Of a stretch of DNA of 64,000 nucleotides, positions 35,278-46,100 are shown piece by piece. Both the position numbers and the translations under genes were made by a program. The notes under the pieces were generated by a model, which was not told where the DNA came from, ran no database searches, and was given only the letters and a program-made list of their open reading frames with translations. Position 1 is the stretch's first letter. The number at the start of each line of letters is the position of its first letter. The stretch is taken from assembly GCF_000014685.1 (NCBI RefSeq), contig NC_008321.1, forward strand, positions 1,726,001 through 1,790,000, read 5' to 3'. Origin of the DNA: Shewanella sp. MR-4 (GTDB lineage: Bacteria; Pseudomonadota; Gammaproteobacteria; Enterobacterales; Shewanellaceae).

Positions 35278-36246
35278 TTACTGAATGTTTTCTTCGTCGC
35301 CAAACTGGCCTTGGAACAGTACCGAAGATAAGTAACGTTCGGCAGCTGAAGGCAGGATAACCACAATGTTTTTATCCGCAAATTCAGGTAGAGCAGCGAT
35401 GCGGTTTGCGGCAACCACAGCAGCACCAGAAGAAATACCGACTAAAATGCCTTCTTCTTGCATTAAGCGGCGGGCCATGTCGATGGCTTCATCGTTGGTG
35501 ACGGTTTCAACGCGATCGATTAACTCAAGATCTAAGTTACCAGGGATAAAACCTGCGCCAATACCTTGGATTTTGTGCGGACCTGGTTGCACTGGTAATC
35601 CCGCTAGGGTTTGGGTGATAACCGGTGAATCTGCGGGTTCTACCGCAACAGAAGTAATGGCTTTGCCAGCCACTTTTTTCAGGTAACGGCTCACACCTGT
35701 GATAGTACCGCCAGTACCTACACCCGCAACAAACACATCTACAGCACCATCGGTATCATTCCAAATCTCTGGACCTGTGGTTTTTTCGTGGATTTCAGGG
35801 TTAGCAGGGTTATTAAACTGCTGCAGCATAATGTATTTTTCAGGCGCCGATTGACGGATTTCTTCCGCTTTATCGATAGCACCTTTCATGCCTTTTGCGC
35901 CTTCGGTCAGCACTAGGTTTGCACCTAAGGCTTTAAGCAGTTTACGACGTTCTAAGCTCATAGTATTTGGCATAGTTAACGTCAGCTTATAACCACGGGC
36001 GGCCGCCACATAGGCTAAGGCAATCCCGGTATTACCTGAGGTAGGCTCAATCAGTTCGTGATCTTTGGTGAGCAGGCCTTTTTTCTCGGCATCCCAAATC
36101 ATATTGGCACCGATACGGCATTTGACACTGAAACTTGGATTACGTGCTTCGACCTTTGCCAGCACTTTACCTTGGCTTACGCGGTTTAAACGCACTAACG
36201 GGGTGTTGCCAATAGTATATGAATTGTCTTCGAAAATTTTGCTCAT
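35278..36246 (-). CDS. cysK: Cysteine synthase A (O-acetylserine sulfhydrylase) CysK
   Basis: A 322-residue PLP enzyme: 'IGNTPLVRLNR', PLP-lysine Lys42 in 'SFSVKCRIG', substrate loop 'TSGNTGIALAY', phosphate loop 'GVGTGGTITGVSRYLK' and 'GISSGAA'. It makes cysteine from O-acetylserine and sulfide. Length matches CysK rather than CysM (about 300). CysZ (sulfate uptake) lies about 6 kb to the right; in E. coli cysK and cysZ are adjacent, so the intervening genes here separate a known pair. It is divergent from the RDD gene across 245 bases. Confidence 0.97.
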   Translation of the reverse strand: MSKIFEDNSYTIGNTPLVRLNRVSQGKVLAKVEARNPSFSVKCRIGANMIWDAEKKGLLTKDHELIEPTSGNTGIALAYVAAARGYKLTLTMPNTMSLERRKLLKALGANLVLTEGAKGMKGAIDKAEEIRQSAPEKYIMLQQFNNPANPEIHEKTTGPEIWNDTDGAVDVFVAGVGTGGTITGVSRYLKKVAGKAITSVAVEPADSPVITQTLAGLPVQPGPHKIQGIGAGFIPGNLDLELIDRVETVTNDEAIDMARRLMQEEGILVGISSGAAVVAANRIAALPEFADKNIVVILPSAAERYLSSVLFQGQFGDEENIQ

Positions 36247-36491
36247 GGATTGCTTGCTCCTATGTTTGCACTATTGAATCATAATCGCCTGTGGCGCATT
36301 TAGAAGTGATTGTTTGTTCTTCTTTATTCGATTTGGTTATTAAAGATAATCCTGTTATTCGCAAAGCCCAATTGGCTGTAGGTTTAACTGTGTTAACCTC
36401 TTGCTAACATCAATAAAAAATTACGCGTATAAAAGAATAACCACTTGATGTTTCACTTATAAAACCGCTATCGGAACCGGATTGCCACACT

Positions 36492-37826
36492 ATGAAGCAA
36501 CAACAAACGGACTTGGGCAAAGATCCAAGAACTATGGTCACCCCTAAGGCATTCACTATTGCCGAATCTGTGCTTTACACCCCGCTAGCGACGCCATTAA
36601 GGCGGGCGCTGGCGATGTTAATCGACGGTTTATTCATCACTATTTTAGCCGAACAAATGGATTGGCTGTTTGTTCTGCTGGTGGTGGGGATTATTTATAT
36701 CGAGAAACGCAGTCGCCAGTTTGGTCGCTTACTCAAATGGGGCCTCTACGCCGCCATGCTGGGATTAATGCTCTTTAGCTCGGCGGGAAATTTGTGGAAT
36801 TTCCATCAATCGAATCGATCCACCCGCGAGAAGGTCTCCGCGCCCCAGGATATTAACGCTGTTGTTAAGGCGATTCCTGGTCTTGTCTCCCTCGGACTCT
36901 GTGACAATACCGATTGTGCCCGTGAACAGATCCGTGCTTTGCAGCAGACACTCGAAAATGGGCCCATGGAGGGAATGTCGGCAGCTGAGCGCCGCGATAT
37001 GGTATTAGATACTTTAGCGAGCACGGAGTTATCCGAGGCCGATAAAGCGCAGTTACGTGATGAAATGATGGCGGGCAGACTCTGGCCCGAGGTGAAGGTG
37101 TTTGAAGTCACCCTAGACTCCACTAAGGGCTCAGCTAAAAACTCAACCAAGGAGCCAAACACATTATCACCGCCGCCACAGCCAAGTCCGTCGCTCGCAA
37201 ATCTGTCGTCCGCTGGCAAGCTTGATGCCGTTCCCGTATCAGAACCGCGAACCGATGGATTAGCCAACGCTCAAACCGATAATCGAGCGGCCATCGAAAA
37301 CGCTCCCTTAGTTCTTGACACCAACCTCAATCCTTCGCATCAAACCGAAAGCCGCAACAGTGAAACCAATGATGAGGAAGAGAGTGACACCCGCAGTGTG
37401 CTGGCGTGGATCAAAGGCTTTATGAGCGATATGGGTTTAGGTTTTGGCTGGGCCGCATTTTACTTCACTGTGTTTACCGCCAAATTTGATGGTCAGACCT
37501 TAGGTAAGAAACTCTTAGGCATCCGCGTTATCCAACTCGATGGCGCTAAAATCAGCCTTTGGGGGGCATTTGGCCGTTATGGTGGTTATGCGGCGGGCTT
37601 CACGACGGGCTTACTGGGCTTTATGCAGATATTTTGGGATGCCAATCGGCAGGGGATCCAAGATAAAATATCTTCCACAGTCGTGATAGACTTAGCGCAA
37701 ATGCATAAAAAGCAACAATTAGAGCAGCAACAGGCGCAGGCTGAACATGCATTGGCCGACGTGCCAACACAGAATAATGCGACGTCTGCTCACCTTACAA
37801 CAAGCACCCGTTCGGAGCACCTATGA
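36492..37826 (+). CDS. RDD-family membrane protein with a large central insertion
   Basis: A 444-residue protein in which the RDD domain is split. The first half is 'LRRALAMLIDGLFI' with two or three spans (about 33-97). A hydrophilic region of about 200 residues (100-305) follows, Ser/Pro/Asn-rich in its second half. The second half then resumes with a span (about 313-330), 'DGQTLGKKLLGIRVIQLDG' and 'WDANRQGIQDKISSTVV'. RDD proteins are poorly characterised membrane proteins, some linked to sodium/proton exchange. The ATG at 36492 is the first Met of the frame. The stop overlaps the next start by four bases (ATGA), so the two proteins are translationally coupled. Confidence 0.82.
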   Translation: MKQQQTDLGKDPRTMVTPKAFTIAESVLYTPLATPLRRALAMLIDGLFITILAEQMDWLFVLLVVGIIYIEKRSRQFGRLLKWGLYAAMLGLMLFSSAGNLWNFHQSNRSTREKVSAPQDINAVVKAIPGLVSLGLCDNTDCAREQIRALQQTLENGPMEGMSAAERRDMVLDTLASTELSEADKAQLRDEMMAGRLWPEVKVFEVTLDSTKGSAKNSTKEPNTLSPPPQPSPSLANLSSAGKLDAVPVSEPRTDGLANAQTDNRAAIENAPLVLDTNLNPSHQTESRNSETNDEEESDTRSVLAWIKGFMSDMGLGFGWAAFYFTVFTAKFDGQTLGKKLLGIRVIQLDGAKISLWGAFGRYGGYAAGFTTGLLGFMQIFWDANRQGIQDKISSTVVIDLAQMHKKQQLEQQQAQAEHALADVPTQNNATSAHLTTSTRSEHL

Positions 37827-38944
37827 AACAGGTCGTTATTTCTGGCAGCGGTTTATTTACGCCGCCACACAGTATTTCAAATGAAGCTTTGGTGGAGAGC
37901 TTCAACGCCTATGTAGATATGTTTAACCTTGAAAATGCAGGATTAATTGAGCAGGGCCATGTCGAGCCGCTGTCTTATTCCTCCAGTGAGTTTATCCAGA
38001 AGGCCTCGGGCATCAAGCACAGATATGTGATGGTTAAAGACGGTATTCTCGATCCTGAAATCATGATGCCGCTTATTCCTGAGCGCAGCAGTGACGAGTT
38101 ATCTATGCAGGCCGAAATTGGGGTTGAGGCGGCAGTGATGGCGCTTAAACAAGCGGATGTGAAGGCCGAGAAAATCGATTTAGTGATCGTTTCCTGTGCT
38201 TATACACAGCGCGCGTATCCTGCGATGGCGATTGAAATCCAGCGGGCACTGGGGACTCGTGGCTATGGTTACGATATGCAGGTTGCCTGTTCTTCAGCCA
38301 CCTTTGCCATTGTGGCCGCCGCCAATGCGATTGCAACGGGCTCGGCTTCACGGGTGTTAGTGATTAACCCCGAAATTTGTTCGGCGCAGGTGAACTACCG
38401 TGACCGTGACAGTCACTTTATCTTCGGGGATGTGGCGACCGCTATGGTGCTTGAAGAGCAAAGCCTAGTGGCCGCCAATAAAGGCTTCAACATTGTTTCA
38501 AGTCGTTGTTTTACAGACTACTCGAACAATATTCGCAGTAATTTCGGTTTTTTAAATCGCTGCGATCCAAGCTCGGCGCATCAGGCGGATAAGTTATTCC
38601 ACCAACAGGGTCGCAAAGTCTTTAAAGAACTGTTGCCGATGATCTACCAACATTTAGACGAGCATTTGGCCGAGCAATCCCTTACGCCACAGTCCTTTAA
38701 ACGTTTGTGGTTGCATCAAGCCAACATCAACATGAACCAATTTGTGGTGAAAAAACTGCTAGGGGATGAGGTAACGCCTGAGCAAGCCCCCGTGGTGCTC
38801 GACGAGTATGCCAATACCGCCTCCGCTGGCTCAGTGATTGCCTTCCATAAATATTCCGCTGACTTTAATGCGGGCGATTTAGGGCTATTAAGCTCCTTTG
38901 GCGCGGGTTACTCCATCGGTAGCGTGATCCTGCAAAAACGCTAA
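37823..38944 (+). CDS. KAS III-like beta-ketoacyl synthase (PA3286-like)
   Basis: A 373-residue thiolase-fold condensing enzyme with the KAS III triad: Cys156 in 'VACSSATF', His298 in 'LWLHQANIN' and Asn331 in 'YANTASAG'. It is longer than FabH (about 317) through an N-terminal insertion (about 30-90). It resembles Pseudomonas PA3286, which condenses medium-chain acyl-CoA with malonyl-ACP and so returns beta-oxidation intermediates to fatty-acid synthesis; that resemblance is from memory. A second, more ordinary FabH is at 61773-62837. The gene is coupled to the RDD gene by a four-base overlap and closed by a terminator. Confidence 0.85.
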   Translation: MKQVVISGSGLFTPPHSISNEALVESFNAYVDMFNLENAGLIEQGHVEPLSYSSSEFIQKASGIKHRYVMVKDGILDPEIMMPLIPERSSDELSMQAEIGVEAAVMALKQADVKAEKIDLVIVSCAYTQRAYPAMAIEIQRALGTRGYGYDMQVACSSATFAIVAAANAIATGSASRVLVINPEICSAQVNYRDRDSHFIFGDVATAMVLEEQSLVAANKGFNIVSSRCFTDYSNNIRSNFGFLNRCDPSSAHQADKLFHQQGRKVFKELLPMIYQHLDEHLAEQSLTPQSFKRLWLHQANINMNQFVVKKLLGDEVTPEQAPVVLDEYANTASAGSVIAFHKYSADFNAGDLGLLSSFGAGYSIGSVILQKR

Positions 38945-38950
38945 ATTGAC

Positions 38951-38986
38951 TAAAGCCCCATTATCACTAATGGGGCTTTAGCTTTT
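38951..38986 (+). terminator. Intrinsic terminator after the KAS III-like gene
   Basis: Thirteen-base arms TAAAGCCCCATTA / TAATGGGGCTTTA with a four-base loop and a modest T tract. Confidence 0.88.
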
Positions 38987-39116
38987 AAATCAGCATATTG
39001 ATAAAACGGCTTGATGCGGTACCTTAGCCGAAAATACCTTTACTCAGGCAAGACAGTTAGCTGCCTAAAAACGCTTTTTCTTTAAAGCCTCAGTAGCAAT
39101 ACGAGAACCTGTCACC

Positions 39117-39566
39117 ATGACGCTTCTTCATCCTGATTCGGATATTCCGTTTCATCCCAACCCTGGCTGGTTTCTTGGCGCTTTTAATTGTTATGACCGC
39201 GAGGAAACGCTCGGGGAAACACTCAATCGCTACGATCCTTTAGATCCCGCGCAGCTGCAAGCACTGTACGATGCTTATGTATTTGATGAGTTTGGTGAAC
39301 AGTTGGGATTTACTTCTGCCCACAGGGCTGCAATGGCGACAAATTTAATCGCTGCGCTGAGTGAGACAAACCATGATTTTACCGTCTATTTAGCGATTGA
39401 TGAGAGCGAGGAGGAATGGTGTTTTCCTTCAGCGTGGGCATTCCCTAAGCCACGCTATCCCTTTGAGCAGGCGTATCTTGCGCTGCTGCGACATTGGGGA
39501 GTGGAGCTCACTGCAATAGGCATTGCGCTTCCCAGCCCAAGCTTATTGGGTATCCATGAGTCTTAG
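39117..39566 (+). CDS. Hypothetical protein, 149 residues
   Basis: A soluble 149-residue acidic protein, rich in Trp, Phe and Tyr, with no signal peptide or membrane span. I do not recognise a family. Conserved-looking pieces are 'NPGWFLGAFNCYDREE', 'YDAYVFDEFGEQLGF' and 'AIDESEEEWCFPSAW'. Codon use fits the neighbours and the gene ends just before a shared terminator, so it is probably real. The ribosome-binding site is weak (GAGAACC). Neighbours give no functional hint. Confidence 0.7.
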   Translation: MTLLHPDSDIPFHPNPGWFLGAFNCYDREETLGETLNRYDPLDPAQLQALYDAYVFDEFGEQLGFTSAHRAAMATNLIAALSETNHDFTVYLAIDESEEEWCFPSAWAFPKPRYPFEQAYLALLRHWGVELTAIGIALPSPSLLGIHES

Positions 39567-39580
39567 TTAGCATTCCGATT

Positions 39581-39609
39581 TAAGCCCACAAGCCTTGCTG
39601 TGGGCTTTA
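39581..39609. terminator. Bidirectional terminator
   Basis: Arms TAAGCCCACA / TGTGGGCTTT with an eight-base loop between convergent genes. Confidence 0.85.
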
Positions 39610-39624
39610 TGTAAACCTTTCAGC

Positions 39625-42024
39625 CTAGAGCAACCAGGCGTAGCTTAGCTTCATAAAATAGGTTTTCTCATCCCGAGTGAGCCGCGTGAGCTCATCATTC
39701 GAGGTTAAACTGTCGGAATAGCCCAAATAGAACACGCTCTGGGGATTGAGTTTGTAGCCGTAGAGGATTTCATTCCCTAAGTGCGCCTCTTCGCTATCGG
39801 GTGTCGAATACAAATACTGCGCAAGATTACGCTCGATTTGGGTGTATATGCTCGATAGGCGAATAAAGCTGTGCAGACTCAATTGCCAGTGCAGGCGCAC
39901 ATCCGAGAGATTTGCGGTAAAGAGTTTATCCTGCTCGACTTCCATATGTTGATATTGATGGGAAACATCCACCGACAGGCCGTTGGCAATTTTCCATTTG
40001 AATATCGGATTGATTAAGGTTTTTGTGCCTAATCGATCGTTAAGGAAGTCAATCTCATCGCCGTAATGGATCTCCAGCTCAAGACTCAGGGCTGATGTGG
40101 GCGTAATCGCGCCGTAAAGCCAGCCTTGGGTTTCTTGGTATTGATTGCTATTACCTAATACTGCCAGTTGCGCGCTGTCATGGCGTGGGCCGACGCGTTC
40201 CCGAGTTTCTATCCCAAAGGATAACTCACTCTGCAGCGCGCCATACATTTCCCAAAAGATCTCAAACTCTTGCTCTAGCTGCTCCCCTGCTTGATTGTGG
40301 GTGATGTCCCAATCGCCACCAAATTTAATCTTGTTAAATACGGTTTCGGGATACCAAATTAAGCCACCACCGGCCATCAAGGTGCGGTAATCAATTTTTT
40401 CCACAAAGCCTAAATCGGCGCGAAAATCGGGAGACACGTCGTGGTACTCGCCGTAGGCAAACCAATCGCGGGCGTTGTGTTCATAGGTCAGTTGATACAG
40501 GGCGCCACTGAAATCCCGATCCGATTGGCTACGTAACACTTGCTCATTCACTTGGCATTGGCCGAGCTCACAGCTTAACGGCGTTTGGCCGCAGAGTAGC
40601 CCTTCTGTCAGTTCTCCCTCCACATTGCCGCAAAACTGTTGATACAGGGCAGTAGGGTAACGTGTTTGGGAATTGGCAACTTGAGCGGTAAAAATATCTT
40701 GGGCTGTCGGTTGGTATTTCGCATCTAAGCTCATGACATAATTGTGATAATCATTTTGCTCGGCAAATGCTGTTAGTTGGTTGTCGGCACTGCTCTTGGC
40801 CGTGATAAGCCCCCCAAAGGAGAAGGTTTTATCCATGTCGAAGCGGTAACGCGCCGCCAGATTGAGGCTTTCCTCCGCTAAGGAGGTGACCTCAGAGCTT
40901 AAATTCCCTGGCATCAAAAAGGTGGTTTGGCTGTCATTAGCGGCCAGCAATGCCCAAGTGTGTTGCTCGGTTTGACTGGTGAGTTTAAGCCCATAGTCCG
41001 GCGATACAATATTGCGGGTATGCAGCAGATTCACTTGGGTATCGAAGTAGTCTTTATTGTCGAGGAAGAAGGGGCGTTTCTCATCAAAAAATAGCGCAAA
41101 AGTGCTGTTGATATCGAGCTGGCCAGCATCGGACTCCACCTGGGAGAAATCGGGATTTATGGTGGCATTTAGCAAGGTGCGTGAGTTGATACCCCAGCGT
41201 AAATCGAGCCCGGGTTCATAATTGCTTTGCGCTTCCCAGCCATTTTCGCTTTTTTGCTCATTGCGATTGGCGACAAAGGACGGGGTAATTTGCAGATCTT
41301 GCCCTTGCTTGGCGGAGGCTAAACCCGTGGCGACGCCGAGTTGACAGAGCTGGCAACTGATGTTGCGATCGATTTTGTGGGTAGAGATGCGATGATTTTC
41401 ATTGCGTGGATAGTAGCGGATCAGCTCAAATCCCCATTCTTGAACAGGCTTTTTATCGTCAAAGTTAAATAGCCGTAATGGCAGCTCGACTTCAACTTGG
41501 TAACCCTCGGCGGTGATTTTACCGGCGGTTTTCCAAATGCCATCCCAAGCTTCGCTCTCTTCGCCCGTGAGCTCATTTTCTATCGAGTCTAGTTGCACGC
41601 CCAGTGGGTTGATAAAAAACTGATAGGCCAAACGCGCATTGTTAAAGGTATCGAGTTTGATCCCCACCAGATCGTCGCCCCAAAGATTATCCCTGTCCTT
41701 GAGGGTGGCGCGGATATGTTGTGGCAGACTGTCTTTGGCGGTAAAGGCTACAAATAGGCTGGTTTGGGTCGCGTAGATTCTGGCCTCGGTGTAAACGGGC
41801 GCCGCCGTGTTTTCACCGGGCTGAGTTTCATAACGTAGCTCGGCCTGCGCCGCGTGCTGCCAAACCGCCTCATCAAATTCGCCATCAATATTGGCGGCAT
41901 CTTCTAAGGTCGGAATCGTTAATTGAAATTGGCTGGCAGAGCCCGCCAAGCTTGGCGAACTGAGAAATACCGCAGTCGATAACACTAAGGGGAGAAACGT
42001 CTTCAACAACAAGGCCCAAATCAT
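39625..42024 (-). CDS. DUF5916 outer-membrane protein with N-terminal CBM9-like domain
   Basis: A 799-residue protein. The signal peptide spans about residues 1-29 ('SSPSLAG'). A carbohydrate-binding family 9-like domain (about 40-210) contains 'IDGEFDEAVWQHA', 'FVAFTAKDS' and 'LWGDDLVGIKLDTF'. The rest is a beta-barrel-like DUF5916 region with 'INPDFSQVESDAGQ' and 'FFDEKRPFFLDNKDYF', ending in short amphipathic strands. Such proteins are found widely in Shewanella and Xanthomonas-type genomes with no assigned role; polysaccharide binding or uptake is inferred. The frame opens at 42135, but ATG 42024 gives a proper signal peptide. Four Cys occur in two pairs (CQLC and CGQTPLSCELGQC). Confidence 0.85.
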   Translation of the reverse strand: MIWALLLKTFLPLVLSTAVFLSSPSLAGSASQFQLTIPTLEDAANIDGEFDEAVWQHAAQAELRYETQPGENTAAPVYTEARIYATQTSLFVAFTAKDSLPQHIRATLKDRDNLWGDDLVGIKLDTFNNARLAYQFFINPLGVQLDSIENELTGEESEAWDGIWKTAGKITAEGYQVEVELPLRLFNFDDKKPVQEWGFELIRYYPRNENHRISTHKIDRNISCQLCQLGVATGLASAKQGQDLQITPSFVANRNEQKSENGWEAQSNYEPGLDLRWGINSRTLLNATINPDFSQVESDAGQLDINSTFALFFDEKRPFFLDNKDYFDTQVNLLHTRNIVSPDYGLKLTSQTEQHTWALLAANDSQTTFLMPGNLSSEVTSLAEESLNLAARYRFDMDKTFSFGGLITAKSSADNQLTAFAEQNDYHNYVMSLDAKYQPTAQDIFTAQVANSQTRYPTALYQQFCGNVEGELTEGLLCGQTPLSCELGQCQVNEQVLRSQSDRDFSGALYQLTYEHNARDWFAYGEYHDVSPDFRADLGFVEKIDYRTLMAGGGLIWYPETVFNKIKFGGDWDITHNQAGEQLEQEFEIFWEMYGALQSELSFGIETRERVGPRHDSAQLAVLGNSNQYQETQGWLYGAITPTSALSLELEIHYGDEIDFLNDRLGTKTLINPIFKWKIANGLSVDVSHQYQHMEVEQDKLFTANLSDVRLHWQLSLHSFIRLSSIYTQIERNLAQYLYSTPDSEEAHLGNEILYGYKLNPQSVFYLGYSDSLTSNDELTRLTRDEKTYFMKLSYAWLL

Positions 42025-42153
42025 TCTAAAATGGCGCGCAGTGTGCCAGAAATTGCGCGTTAACAAGAGTGGGCAATTGTTACAAGAATTGTATTGAAAA
42101 TAGCTGAAACCAAGGCGGCACTGGATGGCGGGCATCCAGTGCTTTGGGGAGGA

Positions 42154-42933
42154 TTATTCGGGAGCAACCACAGGATTACGGTAAGCTTCGCGGTACTTAT
42201 CTACCCACATGGCGGTGGCGCCACAAATTGCGACTGGCATCACGATAAAGTTCACCACAGGGATCATCGAAAACAGGGTCACAGTCGCACCAAAGCTAAA
42301 GCTGGTACCGCGGGTCTGATTAAGGGCAAAGCGCATATCCTTGAAACTGACCTTATGGTTATCGAAGGGATAGTCGCAGTATTGAATCGCCATCATCCAA
42401 GCGCTGAATAAAAACCACAAAATTGGGGCTAAGGTTTGCCCCACCATGGGGACTAAAAACAGCAGTAAAAACACTAGCGCACGGGGCAAATAGTATTTGA
42501 GTTTGATCCATTCTCGGCCAAGAATGCGCGGTAAGTCTTTGACAACGTCTATGCCCGAGCCCGTATTCATCGGTTTGCCGGTCAATAACTGCTCGACCTT
42601 TTCGGCCAGCAAGCCATTAAAGGGCGCGGCCAGCCAGTTCATTACCGAACTAAAAACAAACGCCAGCATCACCAACATAGTGGTTACCGCTAACGGCCAG
42701 AGCAAAAAGTTGAGCCAACTTAAGTACTCGGGGAGCTGGGCATTCATCCAAGTGAAGAGCACATCGAGCTGCCCAATCGCCACATAGATAACAGCCGCAA
42801 ACAGCACCAAGTTGATCATTAAGGGAATAAATACAAAGGTGCGCAGGCCTTTACGTTTGATTAAACCAAAGCCATCGAGAAAATAATTCACACCACTTTT
42901 ACCCTGCGAAGGGGAGGAGGATTTCTGTGTCAT
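42154..42933 (-). CDS. cysZ: Sulfate transporter CysZ
   Basis: A 259-residue membrane protein with four long hydrophobic regions and CysZ signatures 'FNGLLAEKVEQLLTG', 'REWIKLKYYLPRAL', 'DYPFDNHKVSF' and 'FGATVTLFSMIPVVNF'. CysZ takes up sulfate for cysteine biosynthesis. It is divergent from smc across about 240 bases. In E. coli cysZ is divergent from zipA, so smc sits in the equivalent gap here. Confidence 0.94.
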   Translation of the reverse strand: MTQKSSSPSQGKSGVNYFLDGFGLIKRKGLRTFVFIPLMINLVLFAAVIYVAIGQLDVLFTWMNAQLPEYLSWLNFLLWPLAVTTMLVMLAFVFSSVMNWLAAPFNGLLAEKVEQLLTGKPMNTGSGIDVVKDLPRILGREWIKLKYYLPRALVFLLLFLVPMVGQTLAPILWFLFSAWMMAIQYCDYPFDNHKVSFKDMRFALNQTRGTSFSFGATVTLFSMIPVVNFIVMPVAICGATAMWVDKYREAYRNPVVAPE

Positions 42934-43174
42934 ATCGTCATTCCAAAAAAGTTGAGATACAGCGTGAGATACAGATAAGTGCGATTGTGATCAACTCGTC
43001 GCGAGATGACAAGCTAAAAGCCATATGAATTCAATAAAAAGCGTTACAAAATACTGCCTGCTTTGCTAAAGTTGGCCTCAGAATTCTATGACATGACTCG
43101 GGCTAATATTGGCCTGCATCCCTATTGGTCATCGCCCTGATGGCTTTTTATACTGAGACGCGCTAACTGGCACC

Positions 43175-46100
43175 ATGAGATTAAAACAAATAAAACTTGC
43201 CGGCTTTAAGTCGTTTGTCGATCCCACCAAGATTCCGTTTTTACAGGCATTAAGCGCCATTATTGGCCCAAATGGCTGCGGCAAGTCTAACGTGATTGAC
43301 GCCGTGCGTTGGGTGTTGGGCGAAAGTTCGGCAAAGCATTTGCGCGGCGACTCCATGAGTGACGTGATTTTTAACGGCTCCAGCGCCCGTAAACCCGTGT
43401 CTGTGGCGGGCGTTGAACTGGTGTTTGAAAATAAAGAGGGCCGCCTTGCGGGCCAATACGCCAGTTATGAAGAAATCTCGGTTAAACGTCAGGTGAGCCG
43501 TGACGGTGAGTCTTGGTATTTCCTCAACGGCCAAAAGTGTCGCCGTAAAGACATCACTGATCTGTTTATGGGCACCGGGCTTGGGCCGCGCAGTTACGCC
43601 ATTATCGAACAGGGCACGATTTCACGTTTAATCGAATCTAAACCCCAAGATTTACGGACTTTTATTGAAGAAGCGGCGGGGATTTCCCGCTATAAAGAAC
43701 GGCGGCGTGAAACGGAAAACCGTATCCGCCATACCCGCGAAAACTTGGAGCGTTTAGGGGATATTCGCAGCGAGTTAGCCAAACAACTCGAAAAACTCAG
43801 TCAGCAGGCCAAGGCGGCGAAGCAATATCGTGAGCTGAAGCAAGCTGAGCGTAAAACCCACGCCGAGCTGCTGGTGATGCGCTATCAAGAGCTGCAGAGC
43901 CAAATGGCGAGTCTATCGGAGCAGATTAGCTCGCTCGAGCTGCAACAAGCGGCGGCCCAGTCCTTAGCGCAAACTGGCGAGTTAGAAAGCACCGAGTTGC
44001 AACTCACACTTTCGCACTTAGCCGAACAGGAGCAGCAGGCGGTCGAAGCCTATTACCTGACCGGTACCGAAATCGCCAAGCTTGAACAACAGTTACAGAG
44101 CCAAAAGCTGCGCGATGCCCAGTTGCATAATCAGCTTGAGCAGTTGAGTGAGCAAATCATTCAAAACCAAGCTAAATTAGCCGCTTACCAAGCCAGTTTT
44201 CAAGCGCTTGAGGCGGAGCTTAGCCAACTTGGGCCGCAACATGAGTTGCAGCAAGAAATGCTCGATGAGCTGCAAGCCCAGTGGGAAATGAGCGTTTCGC
44301 GCAGTGAGGCGCAAAGTGAAAGCGCCAGAGTGCTAGCGGCGGCCGTCGCTCAGCATAAGCTGCAATTAGAGTTACACCGCAGCAAACTGGCTCATCAGCA
44401 ACAATTAAATGCCCATAAAACCCTGCTACACCAAGAGCAACAACAAGAGCTGGCCTCGCTTAATGCGCATGCCCTCGAAGATAGCAGCGCATCACTTAAT
44501 GATGAGATTGCCCAGTTAGAACAAGCATTAGCTGAACAAGTTGAAATCAATCAAGAGTTTGAATCCACTCTGGCTGCCGATACTCATGCGTTAGATTTGG
44601 CCCGCGGTGAGTTTGAGCAATTATCACAGCGTTTAACCTCGATGCGGGCACGTTTCGAACTGGTTGAACAATGGCTTGCGAAACAAGAAGAGTTAAGTGA
44701 TAAGCCGCAGCTGTGGCAAAGCATTCAAGTGGAAAACGGCTGGGAAGCCGCCGCCGAACTGGCGCTGCAGGGATTGATGACGCTGCCTGTGGGCGTTAAC
44801 GCCAATGAAATAGGCTTTTATGCCGATGCGGCCTTGGCGGCGGACGCGCATCTCGATGGCTCTCCCATCTTAGGTGCCAAATTGAACCTTGCCCCTTGGC
44901 TTAAGGGACTCAAATGGGCCGATAATTTGGCCAGCGCACAAGCACTGCTGCCGAGCTTGGCGGCCGATGAGCGAATCGTGACCGCCGACGGTTACTTGCT
45001 CGGCAAAGGTTTTTTGATTGCTAAACAAGACAATAGCCAATCCTTAGTGCAATTGAGTAAAGAGCAAACCGAGCTGAGCGAGGCCATCGCTGATTGCGAG
45101 CAGGCAAAAGCCATACAGCAGGCAAAGCTCGATGAATTAGCGCAGCAATTAGCCCAAGTGCGTGACAGTTTAAGCCAAGGCACTAAACGCTTACACCAGT
45201 TGCAGCTCGATAAGGCCACCAAATCAACCCAGCTTAATAACGCAGAGATCCAGGCCAAGCAGCGCGAAGCGAAACGCGGGCAACTCGCAGAAACCCTTGC
45301 CCGAACCCACGCCGAGTTAGCCGAGCTTGCCGAGCAGTTAATATTGCTTGCGGAGCAAGAGGATGAGCTGGCTGAGGCGCTAGAGGTAAGCCTTGAGCAG
45401 CAACAGCAACAAAGCCAAGATGCGCAAGGGGATATGGCCCGCCATCAAGCCCTGAAGGCACAAATTGGCGATGCCGAGCGGCGCTTAACGAGCCTCAATG
45501 CCAGTCTGCAATCGATCGCTACTCGGATGGCGGTGAGCACAGAACAAATTGAATTACAGCGTGTACGTGTCAGTGAATTAGTCCACTCAAAGGAAACACT
45601 GTCAGCCCAACTTGCCAACGTCGCGGCACAAGAGGGCGATCAGCAAACGGCGCAGCTCAGCGAACAACTGGCGCAATTACTCAATCAACAGCAGAGTCAG
45701 CAACAGGCACTTAAAAGCCTCAGGTCACAACAAAGTTCGCTCACTGAAACGCTAAACAGTATAGGATTAAAGCAAAAACAAGAGCTTGGTAAGCTTGAGG
45801 GCTTGACTCAAAGCCTAAGCACGTTAAAGTTACGTCGTGAGGGATTAAAAGGGCAGGCCGATAGCCAATTAGCGGCACTGTCAGAGCAACAAATTGTGCT
45901 CGCCCAGATTGTCGATTCCCTGCCTGCGGATGGGCATCCCGACAAGTGGCAGCGTGATTTGGATCAGATCCGCCAAAAAATTATTCGCTTAGGAGCGATA
46001 AACCTCGCGGCGATCGAAGAATATGAACAACAAAGTGAGAGAAAATCCTATTTGGATCATCAAGATGAAGATCTAAATAACGGTCTGGCAACCCTAGAGG

